Assembly (NCBI GenBank): GCA_964566545.1
Contig: CAZMIX010000019.1
Span: forward strand, 1-40,703
Origin: JAEYFP01 sp964566545
GTDB taxonomy: Bacteria > Bacillota > Clostridia > Lachnospirales > Lachnospiraceae
Direction of reading: 5' to 3'
Length of the DNA: 40,703 bases
The notes below the pieces were generated by a model. The model did no database searches. It saw only the letters and a program-made list of their open reading frames with translations, and was not told the origin of the DNA. A program made the position numbers and the translations under genes. Of this stretch, positions 8,036 to 14,984 are shown piece after piece. Each line of letters begins with the position of its first letter. Within the stretch, counting starts at the first letter, position 1.

Positions 8036-8959
8036 ATGGACAGAACAATCGAATATAAAATAACCGAACAGTCTGAGGGAATGACCGTATGCCAGTTGTT
8101 AAAGCAGTGCGGTTATTCCCATCGCATACTTGCCCATCTCAAACATACGCAGATGGGTATTTGTGTTGATGGTAATGCGGTATACATGAATCATTTACTT
8201 CACAAAGACGAACTGCTCACCGTCCATTTTACGGAGGGCTCTTCCTCTGTGCATGTCATTCCCGTTCCGCTTCCACTTGTGATCGTTTATGAGGATGAGG
8301 ATCTGCTCGTCATAAACAAGCCCGCCGGCATGCCGGTTCATCCGTCTCTGAACAACTACAGCAATTCGCTCGCAAATGCGGCGGCTTATTATTTTTCCGA
8401 ACAGGGACTTCCGTTTGTCTTCCGTTGTGTCAACCGATTGGACAGGGATACGAGCGGTCTGACCGCACTCGCCAAAAATATGCTCAGTGCCGCCATTCTC
8501 TCAAATATGGTGAAAAGAAAAGTGATGAAGCGGGAATATCTCGCGATCGCGGAAGGCATCACGGAGCAAAGCGGAACAATTGATGCGCCTCTTTCAAGAA
8601 AAGGTGACTCCATCATCGAACGAACCGTGGATTTTGAAAACGGAGAAACGGCTGTCACCCACTATGAACGTCTGTCTGTTGTTACTATTTCCGACGAAAG
8701 CGGCAGTAAAAAATACTCTTTTCTTAAAATCCTGCTTGAAACCGGAAGGACACACCAAATCCGTGTGCATCTGCGCCATATCGGCCATCCTCTTCCGGGC
8801 GATTTTCTTTACAATCCGGATTATTCCGTTATAAAAAGACAGGCGCTCCATTCCGCCTGCCTTTCCTTTCCGCACCCGATTACAGGGGCGCCGCTTAATT
8901 TCGAAGCGCCGCTTCCCGAGGATATGCAAAAATTTTTTAAACTCTGTCCGCTCCGTTAA
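8036..8959 (+). CDS. RluA-family pseudouridine synthase
   Basis: This enzyme isomerises uridines to pseudouridine in rRNA or tRNA. It has the family blocks INKPAGMPVHPS (about 94-105), RLDRDTSGL (134-142, catalytic Asp136) and ETGRTHQIRVHLRH. The N-terminus resembles an S4-like segment (TVCQLLKQCGYSHRILAHLK), as in RluC/RluD. The position modified cannot be read from sequence. The start is 15 bases after potD and lacks a good Shine-Dalgarno match, so translation may depend on coupling with potD. Its presence at the end of a polyamine operon is probably co-transcription without a proven functional link. It ends convergent with the next gene. Confidence 0.9.
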   Translation: MDRTIEYKITEQSEGMTVCQLLKQCGYSHRILAHLKHTQMGICVDGNAVYMNHLLHKDELLTVHFTEGSSSVHVIPVPLPLVIVYEDEDLLVINKPAGMPVHPSLNNYSNSLANAAAYYFSEQGLPFVFRCVNRLDRDTSGLTALAKNMLSAAILSNMVKRKVMKREYLAIAEGITEQSGTIDAPLSRKGDSIIERTVDFENGETAVTHYERLSVVTISDESGSKKYSFLKILLETGRTHQIRVHLRHIGHPLPGDFLYNPDYSVIKRQALHSACLSFPHPITGAPLNFEAPLPEDMQKFFKLCPLR

Positions 8960-8976
8960 TTGAATGAATAGACCTA

Positions 8977-9489
8977 TTAATTTAATATTTCCCGGATTCT
9001 CGGCACCTCATCCGTATGCAAATACTTCGCAAGACATTTAACAATCAAGTCATGATCAGCAACATGATTTAGCCCCGAGACGAGAATGGAACCGATCACG
9101 CCTACCTCTTCCACGCGGATCGGGAACCCGCCGCCTCCGTTGGCGTAATCATTCTCGTCAAGAAAAATATCCGCCATCGTCCTCTCGGTCTTTTTCAGCT
9201 TTGTATAAAGATAAAGACTGCTCGTCTCCATCATTTTTACAACATTATGTTTTCTTCTCATCCAGTTCTCGTTTGTCAGATTTTTGCCGTCAAAGCAATA
9301 CTGAAACACTGTCAAACCATTATTTAAACGAATGCTGACAGCCACGGAAAACCCTCTTTTTTTCGCCTCCGCTACAATAATATTACCAAGCTCCCATGCG
9401 TCCGCATTTGTAAAATGCGTAAACTGCAATATTTCCTCCTGTAATTCGAGAAGTTTCATCAATTCTTCCATTGTCTTTTCTTCTGCCAT
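8977..9489 (-). CDS. Heme-degrading-domain protein of the UPF0303 type
   Basis: The 170-residue protein resembles the UPF0303/HbpS-GlcG-like family (Pfam heme-degrading domain). Visible family features are the helix then AEKRGFSVAVSIRLNNGLTVFQYCFDG, WMRRKHNVV and the glycine-rich turn NGGGGFPIRVEEVGVIGSILVSGL before DHDLIVKCL. Members bind heme or small ligands, but function is mostly untested, so I do not assign a reaction. The ATG follows GGTGGGAG. It lies 15 bases downstream of trpS on the same strand and is probably co-transcribed with it. Confidence 0.75.
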   Translation of the reverse strand: MAEEKTMEELMKLLELQEEILQFTHFTNADAWELGNIIVAEAKKRGFSVAVSIRLNNGLTVFQYCFDGKNLTNENWMRRKHNVVKMMETSSLYLYTKLKKTERTMADIFLDENDYANGGGGFPIRVEEVGVIGSILVSGLNHVADHDLIVKCLAKYLHTDEVPRIREILN

Positions 9490-9504
9490 AACACTCCCAC
9501 CTTT

Positions 9505-10509
9505 CTATCTGATCCGCTCAGGGAATCCAACCTTCTTTTGAACCTTTCTAAGCGTCTTTCTTGCCGCATATTCCGCTTTTTCAGTATTGTTCCTGATTAT
9601 GCCGTCAATATATGACTTGTCCTCCGATAATTCCTTTACACGCGTCTGAACCGGCTTTAATACGGAAATGACTGCCTCTCCGACTGCCGCCTTGAAGTCT
9701 CCGTAACCCTTGGAAGAAAATTCCTCTTCCACTTCTTCCGGCTTCTTTCCTGTACATGCGGAATAAATATCAATCAGATTTTTGATCCCCGGCTGCTCGT
9801 CTCTATAACACACCTGCGCTTCGGAATCCGTTACAGCCCGTTTACACTTATTCATAATGACATCAGGTGAATCCAGCAAATATATGCTCGCATTTGGATT
9901 TTCATCGGATTTTGACATCTTTTTTAAGGGGTCCTGCAGGCTCATAATCTTTGCACCCACCTTGCCGATATATGGCTCCGGTATCGTAAAGACATCTCCG
10001 TAAATCGAATTAAAACGCTGCGCGATATCTCTTGTGATTTCCAGATGCTGCATCTGGTCAATTCCGACCGGAACGACATCCGCCTGATATAATAAAATGT
10101 CAGCCGCCATTAATACCGGATAAGTAAACAACCCTGCATTAATATTGTCGGCATGCTTCGCGGACTTATCCTTAAACTGCGTCATGCGGTTTAATTCGCC
10201 CATATAAGTAAAGCAATTCAATATCCACGCAAGCTCGGCATGCCCCGAAACATGGGACTGGTAGTAAATGCAGTTTTTCTCCGGATCAAGTCCGGCCGCA
10301 ATATAAAGCATAAGTAAGGCTCGCGCACGTTTCCGAAGCTCTGCCGGATCCTGACGAACCGTAATAGAATGCAGATCGACGACTGAATAAAAACACTCAT
10401 ATTCTTCACTCAAAGTCACCCAATTCTTTAAAGCGCCGAGATAATTGCCAAGTGTCAGCGTTCCCGTAGCCTGCATACCTGAAAATAATACTTTCTTATC
10501 ACCTAACAT
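9505..10509 (-). CDS. trpS: Tryptophanyl-tRNA synthetase
   Basis: TrpS charges tRNA-Trp using ATP. It is a class I synthetase with the HIGH-equivalent TLTLGNYLGAL (about 17-27) and KMSKS (197-201). The sequences QMQHLEITRDIAQRFN and AADILLYQADVVPVG are typical of bacterial TrpRS. A TTG at 10524 is also in frame, but it overlaps the Shine-Dalgarno GGAGGAA. The ATG at 10509 with that RBS is the better start and gives 334 residues, the normal length. The upstream region has no T-box consensus, so tRNA-sensing attenuation is not supported here. Confidence 0.95.
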   Translation of the reverse strand: MLGDKKVLFSGMQATGTLTLGNYLGALKNWVTLSEEYECFYSVVDLHSITVRQDPAELRKRARALLMLYIAAGLDPEKNCIYYQSHVSGHAELAWILNCFTYMGELNRMTQFKDKSAKHADNINAGLFTYPVLMAADILLYQADVVPVGIDQMQHLEITRDIAQRFNSIYGDVFTIPEPYIGKVGAKIMSLQDPLKKMSKSDENPNASIYLLDSPDVIMNKCKRAVTDSEAQVCYRDEQPGIKNLIDIYSACTGKKPEEVEEEFSSKGYGDFKAAVGEAVISVLKPVQTRVKELSEDKSYIDGIIRNNTEKAEYAARKTLRKVQKKVGFPERIR

Positions 10510-10642
10510 CTTCTGTTCCTCCAAATTATCTTCTAATACTTAGTTTATCACCATGAACAATCCGAGTCAATTATGGAATCTGTTTCTTGAGTTTTCATAC
10601 TCCAAACATTTCCTTTCTTGTTATTAGTCTCCTATATACAGA

Positions 10643-10664
10643 ATTGTTACAGAAATGTTACAAT
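10643..10664 (+). promoter_or_regulatory. Candidate protein-binding site: paired GTTACA repeats inside an ATTGT/ACAAT palindrome
   Basis: GTTACA occurs at 10646-10651 and 10657-10662, exactly 11 bases apart, framed by ATTGT (10643) and ACAAT (ending 10664). It lies upstream of the 31-codon gene and also in the leader region of trpS on the other strand. No known regulator is assigned. Confidence 0.3.
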
Positions 10665-10750
10665 CAGTTTGTGCTTAGCTAAGGCAATGCAACATCTAAT
10701 AAACAGTCCGTTTCGTACATCAGGGCTGACATAAAGGAGGTCAAAGGATT

Positions 10751-10846
10751 ATGTGTTTTTCAAATTTAAATTTTAACTGTTCAAATATGAATTGTTCTGA
10801 CTTATACGCATATATCTGTCAGTTGCTCGGAAAGAGCTGCAACTAA
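10751..10846 (+). CDS. 31-residue cysteine-rich microprotein, function unknown
   Basis: This very short reading frame has ATG at 10751 and TAA at 10844. It is preceded by an excellent Shine-Dalgarno, AAAGGAGG (10733-10740), with a 10-base gap, and followed 14 bases later by a strong terminator, so it looks like a complete one-gene unit. The product has five cysteines (2, 10, 15, 23, 30) in 31 residues and several Asn and Ser. It opens MCFSNLNF and ends LLGKSCN. I do not recognise the family. It could be a secreted or modified peptide, a metal-binding peptide or a regulatory leader peptide. Against an attenuator role, no gene follows on the same strand. No radical-SAM or peptidase maturation gene is adjacent. 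Confidence 0.6.
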   Translation: MCFSNLNFNCSNMNCSDLYAYICQLLGKSCN

Positions 10847-10860
10847 TAGATTGCGCAGCG

Positions 10861-10890
10861 GAGGAAGGGCCTATGCCCTTCCTCTTTTTT
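10861..10890 (+). terminator. Strong intrinsic terminator of the 31-codon gene
   Basis: GAGGAAGGGC (10861-10870) and GCCCTTCCTC (10875-10884) form a perfect 10-bp stem with a 4-base loop, followed by six T (10885-10890). The T-tract orientation shows it serves the plus strand. Confidence 0.93.
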
Positions 10891-10914
10891 GAATCACAGA
10901 TTTTAGGTGCAAAA

Positions 10915-11127
10915 TCAGTCACAACAGGAATTGCAATCGTTCCGGTTGCTGCCGCATGAAGAACCTGAATCAAACGGCTGCATAATCGGTCCGCACCCGC
11001 ATGAGGAAGATCGGGAAGAAGACCTTGGCGGTCCGGAGGGTCTGGGCGGCCTGCCGCCGCAGCTAGAGCTATTCTGGTTACAACTGCTGCATAATAGCAA
11101 TAATACAATGATCAAACAACAATTCAT
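10915..11127 (-). CDS. Small cysteine/serine/proline-rich protein with N-terminal hydrophobic segment
   Basis: This 70-residue reading frame has eleven cysteines (3, 4, 13, 16, 23, 43, 45, 58, 65, 68, 69). A short hydrophobic core, CLIIVLLLLC, lies at residues 4-13, and a Ser/Pro/Arg/Gly linker (GGRPPRPSGPPRSSSRSSS) connects two Cys-rich ends, the last being DCNSCCD. An RBS AAAGGGAGA precedes the ATG and a TATAAT (minus strand, 11160-11155) lies upstream. The hydrophobic N-terminus suggests membrane association or export, but no classic lipobox or signal-peptidase site is convincing. The composition is low-complexity, so homology-based naming would be unsafe. It is convergent with the 31-codon Cys-rich gene. 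I do not assign a function. Confidence 0.6.
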   Translation of the reverse strand: MNCCLIIVLLLLCSSCNQNSSSCGGRPPRPSGPPRSSSRSSSCGCGPIMQPFDSGSSCGSNRNDCNSCCD

Positions 11128-11193
11128 ATGAAATTCTCCCTTTTCATGTCTATCATTATACTATATGAAGCCTTACCCAATTTCGTGACTGTA

Positions 11194-13062
11194 TCAGCAT
11201 CCGATTAAAACGAGAATGCTGCGCTCTGAAACAGTAATTTCCTCCTGCTTCTTTGTGAGCGTCTGCGCAAATGATTCTCTGTCCAAATGATCAGTTGTAT
11301 CGAAGCAATATTCCCATTTCATTCCCTTGGGCAGTTTGGGAAGACCAAAGAGATGAGGTTCCCAATGCATATTATAAGCAACGAAGAAAAAAGTATCTTC
11401 TGTTTTTTTATCAATCCGCGCATATTTTCCGCATAGCATGATGCCGATATGACGAATGTGGTTTTCCATTTTGGGGTACCAGGCAGAATCCCCATGGTAG
11501 GATAAATCCGGATAACCACATCCCGCATAATCCATAATACGAAATTCTTCTTCCTTATGCAGGATCGGATGCGCCTTTCGCAAGGCGATTAATTGCTTCA
11601 CATAGTGAAGCAGCTCTTGTGACTGCTTCGTCCGCTTCCAATTCAGCCATGTTACCTCATTATCCTGACAATACGCATTGTTGTTGCCATACTGCGTGTT
11701 GCAGAATTCGTCGCCTGCAAGCAGCATCGGCGTTCCCTGACTAAGCAAAAGCAGCGCAAACGCATTTTTCATCTGCATCATACGAAGCGCAAGAACAGCC
11801 TTTTTCCGGGTAGCTCCCTCAATTCCGCAATTCCAGCTATTATTATAATTGGTTCCGTCCTTATTGTCCTCACCGTTTGCTTCATTATGCTTGTAATCGT
11901 AGGAAACGAGATCATGCAGCGTGAAGCCCTCATATGCCGTCATATAATTAACAATATGGATATCCTTTGGATTTCTCCGCTGTCTGTATAAAAATGCCTG
12001 CAGCATATCTTCGTCGCTTTTTAAGAAACGGCGCATATCCATCATGAATTCCTGATTGATTTCCGCAAGATAACGATTAACGGCATAGTTTCCTCTAAAG
12101 ATATGCCCCTTATTGTAACAGGCGCCATAGAGCTTTGTATCCATAAGCAGCGGCTCCGTTGCGAGCAGCTCCAGCGGCAGGTTTTCACCCTTTAAATGAA
12201 AGCCGTCCACGTGATAATCCGTTACCCAGAATTTCAGGCAGTCAAATACGAGATTCCGGTTGATACCGATCGGAAAATAAAATTGCATGATAAGCTCTAT
12301 TCCATTTTCATGCAGCGCCTTTACAAGCGATTTAAATTCCAAAACCGGATCCTTACCATAGGAATAAGACGCCTTCGGCACAAAATAACCGCCCTCCTTA
12401 AAACCCCAGTAATTTATTTTTATTATATTTTTCGACTTGGATTCATCAGCATACTTGGGATGTCCTTTGACGAGGCGATCCTTCTCAGAATCAAACTCAT
12501 AAAACTCATACGCGGGCAACAGCTCAATCTGATTAATCCCAAGCTCCTTTAAATAAGGAATTTTCCCTAGAATGCCAAGAAATGTGCCTTTTCCTTTTAC
12601 GCCGGAGGAGGAATGCATCGTAAATCCCCGCACATGCATAGAATATGCAATGATCTGGTGAAAAGGAAGCTTTGGAAGCGCATCATTTCCCCAATCAAAA
12701 TTCTCCTTGTAAAAACCGTTTGTGGCAAGCTGCCCTTTTTCGGCCTGTTCTCCCCACTTGCGGCATACAGAAAAAGCCTTTCCATAATCATCCCGAAAAG
12801 GCTGTCCATCTGCTTCGTATTTATATTCTAATCCCTTTTCCTTCAAGCCCGTAATTTGGATGCAATAAACATTTCCGGCAACCTGATAAGGCAGCAAATC
12901 AATTTTTGCATACAGCCGCCCTGTTTTTTCATACAGGCACAACGCAAGGGAATGCCTGCAATCCACTGCGCAGCAGAACTGCCAGCCGCCCTTACAGGCG
13001 CTTACCCCCGGCGCCATGCCGTTTCCTTTGCTGAATTTTAATTGTACTGTTTTTTTTTGCAT
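11194..13062 (-). CDS. Isoamylase/GlgX-like GH13 protein lacking catalytic residues (probable pseudoenzyme)
   Basis: The fold is clear: a CBM48-like N-terminal domain, then AYSMHVRGFTMHSSSGVKGKGTF, YLKELGINQIELLP, NYWG, HNEANGED and SQGTPMLLAGDEF, all typical of GH13 debranching enzymes such as GlgX. The catalytic motifs are gone. Region I is QFYFPI instead of DVVFNH, region II is DGFHLK instead of DGFRFD (nucleophile Asp to Lys291), region III aligns Ala314 at the acid Glu, and region IV reads AYEGF instead of CHDGF (Asp to Glu378). About 45 residues between regions I and II are also missing. The reading frame is otherwise intact over about 622 residues. The start is either ATG at 13062 (AGGGAG upstream) or TTG at 13092. 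It follows the ABC exporter genes. A glycan-binding or regulatory role is my inference. Confidence 0.85.
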   Translation of the reverse strand: MQKKTVQLKFSKGNGMAPGVSACKGGWQFCCAVDCRHSLALCLYEKTGRLYAKIDLLPYQVAGNVYCIQITGLKEKGLEYKYEADGQPFRDDYGKAFSVCRKWGEQAEKGQLATNGFYKENFDWGNDALPKLPFHQIIAYSMHVRGFTMHSSSGVKGKGTFLGILGKIPYLKELGINQIELLPAYEFYEFDSEKDRLVKGHPKYADESKSKNIIKINYWGFKEGGYFVPKASYSYGKDPVLEFKSLVKALHENGIELIMQFYFPIGINRNLVFDCLKFWVTDYHVDGFHLKGENLPLELLATEPLLMDTKLYGACYNKGHIFRGNYAVNRYLAEINQEFMMDMRRFLKSDEDMLQAFLYRQRRNPKDIHIVNYMTAYEGFTLHDLVSYDYKHNEANGEDNKDGTNYNNSWNCGIEGATRKKAVLALRMMQMKNAFALLLLSQGTPMLLAGDEFCNTQYGNNNAYCQDNEVTWLNWKRTKQSQELLHYVKQLIALRKAHPILHKEEEFRIMDYAGCGYPDLSYHGDSAWYPKMENHIRHIGIMLCGKYARIDKKTEDTFFFVAYNMHWEPHLFGLPKLPKGMKWEYCFDTTDHLDRESFAQTLTKKQEEITVSERSILVLIGC

Positions 13063-13112
13063 GCTGCTCCCTGTCTGGGCAAATACCGACAAACCATTAT
13101 TTTAATTCGCCG

Positions 13113-14984
13113 CTAATGTGCGAATTGGCTGTTATAAAGCTCCGCATAGAACTGCCCCTGACGCATCAGCTCTTCATGCGTTCCCTGCTCGATAATATCA
13201 CCGTCCTTCATGACGAGAATCAAATCCGCGCCCCTGATCGTGGACAGCCGGTGTGCGATTACGAAGCTGGTTCTTCCCTCCAAGAGCTTCTCCATCGCTC
13301 TCTGGATCAATATTTCTGTTCTCGTATCGACGCTGCTTGTCGCCTCATCCAATATTAAAATCGACGGATCCGAAATCATAGCCCGTGCGATCGTCAAAAG
13401 CTGTTTCTGCCCTTGTGATACATTCGTACCTTCTTCATTCAGTATTGTATCATATCCATGTGATAAAGTCTTTATAAATCGATGCACATGTGCGGCTCTC
13501 GCCGCACCGATCACCTCGTTCTCCAGCACCTGCGGACTTCCATAGGCAATATTTTCATAAATCGTACCGGAAAACAGCCATGTATCCTGCAAAACCATGC
13601 CAAAAATATCCCGTAGGTCATTTCTCCTGATATCACGGATATCGACTCCATCCACGGAAATTTTCCCTGCATTGATTTCATAAAAGCGCATCAGCAGGTT
13701 GACGAGCGTCGTCTTCCCGGCGCCGGTAGGTCCCACGATTGCAACGAGCTGCCCCGGCTTCACATGGATATTCATATCTTTAATCAGCGCGTCGCCCTCC
13801 TGATAACCGAATTTGACGTGCTCGAACACGATTTTGCCTTTGACATCCGCAAGCTTCTGATAATTTTCGGAGGTCTCCTGTTCCTCTTGCTCATCCAAAA
13901 TCGCAAATACACGTTCCGCTGACGCCAACGCCGACTGGAATACATTCATCATATTGGCCGTCTGTGTGATCGGCTGTGAAAACTGCTTCTGGTACTGAAT
14001 AAACGCCGTCACATCACCGAAGGAAATCGAGCCGTTGATTACCTTCATTCCGCCGACAATACAAATCAGCACATAGGACAGGTTGCCAATCGCATTCATC
14101 AAAGGCATGATAATACCGGAAACAAACTGCGCCTTCCTGCTTTGCTCATAAAGCTGTACATTTTCTTCTTTAAACTTTTCAATCGCCTTTTCTTCATATC
14201 CATACGCTTTCACAACGGTTGCACCGGTAAAGATCTCTTCAATATGGCCGTTTAAATTCCCAAGCGTCTCCCACTGCTTCGAAAAATACTTTTGTGAACG
14301 CTTTGCCACAAACAGCGTCACAAGAATAATAAGGGGCAGCGTCAGTAAAACAAGCAGCGTCATGACCGGACTGATGGAGAGCATCATAAAGAACACACCC
14401 ACAATCGTAATGATCGATGAAATGATCTGGACGGAGGCTTGCTGCAGTGAATTTCCGACGTTGTCAATATCATTGCTCATACGGCTCAAAATATCCCCGC
14501 GCGTATTGTTGTCAAAATATTGAATCGGCAGCCTTGTCAGCTTCTCATCCACTTCCTTTCTCATGCAAAAGATCACCTTTTGTCCGACGCCCGCCATCAA
14601 ATACTGCTGAACGTAGCTAAATGCCGCATTTAGTATATATAATATTGCCAGAATAACAAGTATCTTTCTAATTTTTTCAAAGTCAATTAGGATGCCCTGT
14701 CCGTCTGTTGCACCGACAAAGCCATCGTATAAAATATTCATTGCTCCGGAGAGTACCTTCGGTGTCAGAATGCCAAACAACGAAGAGGTGATTGCCATCA
14801 GAAACACAAAAATAATCACGCCCTTATGCGCACCGATATAACTCATCAGCCGCTTAAAGCTTCCTTTAAAGTCCTTTGCCTTCTCTCCCGGCACCATCCC
14901 CAGCGGCCCACCTGGTCCGCCGTTTCCGCCCATTCTTCTGCTATGCCGCATCGGCATTTTCCCCTGTGTTTTTTCCTGACTCAT
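13113..14984 (-). CDS. ABC exporter, fused permease-ATPase subunit (canonical ATPase half of heterodimer)
   Basis: This is a type IV (MsbA/LmrA-like) half-transporter of 623 residues. A Gly/Pro-rich N-terminal tail (1-40) precedes about six transmembrane helices (50-330) and a nucleotide-binding domain. The latter has Walker A GPTGAGKTT (418-426), signature VSQGQ (522-526), Walker B LILDE (543-547, with catalytic Glu547) and switch His578. It starts right after the stop of the other half-transporter, and the pair would form a heterodimeric exporter in the cytoplasmic membrane. Its Walker B glutamate is intact while its signature has Gln for the second-position Gly, as often in heterodimers. 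The substrate is unknown; drugs, lipids or peptides are possible. Confidence 0.93.
   Translation of the reverse strand: MSQEKTQGKMPMRHSRRMGGNGGPGGPLGMVPGEKAKDFKGSFKRLMSYIGAHKGVIIFVFLMAITSSLFGILTPKVLSGAMNILYDGFVGATDGQGILIDFEKIRKILVILAILYILNAAFSYVQQYLMAGVGQKVIFCMRKEVDEKLTRLPIQYFDNNTRGDILSRMSNDIDNVGNSLQQASVQIISSIITIVGVFFMMLSISPVMTLLVLLTLPLIILVTLFVAKRSQKYFSKQWETLGNLNGHIEEIFTGATVVKAYGYEEKAIEKFKEENVQLYEQSRKAQFVSGIIMPLMNAIGNLSYVLICIVGGMKVINGSISFGDVTAFIQYQKQFSQPITQTANMMNVFQSALASAERVFAILDEQEEQETSENYQKLADVKGKIVFEHVKFGYQEGDALIKDMNIHVKPGQLVAIVGPTGAGKTTLVNLLMRFYEINAGKISVDGVDIRDIRRNDLRDIFGMVLQDTWLFSGTIYENIAYGSPQVLENEVIGAARAAHVHRFIKTLSHGYDTILNEEGTNVSQGQKQLLTIARAMISDPSILILDEATSSVDTRTEILIQRAMEKLLEGRTSFVIAHRLSTIRGADLILVMKDGDIIEQGTHEELMRQGQFYAELYNSQFAH

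Noticed and set aside
10525..10750. Possible T-box leader for trpS
   Set aside because: The region is only about 240 bases, no AGGGTGGNACCGCG-like box was found on the minus strand and no terminator hairpin precedes the start.
10907..11131. Plus-strand frame of 74 codons opposite the cysteine-rich gene
   Set aside because: It has no ribosome binding site and its sequence is the shadow of the Cys/Ser-rich frame, which has a good RBS and a clear composition pattern.
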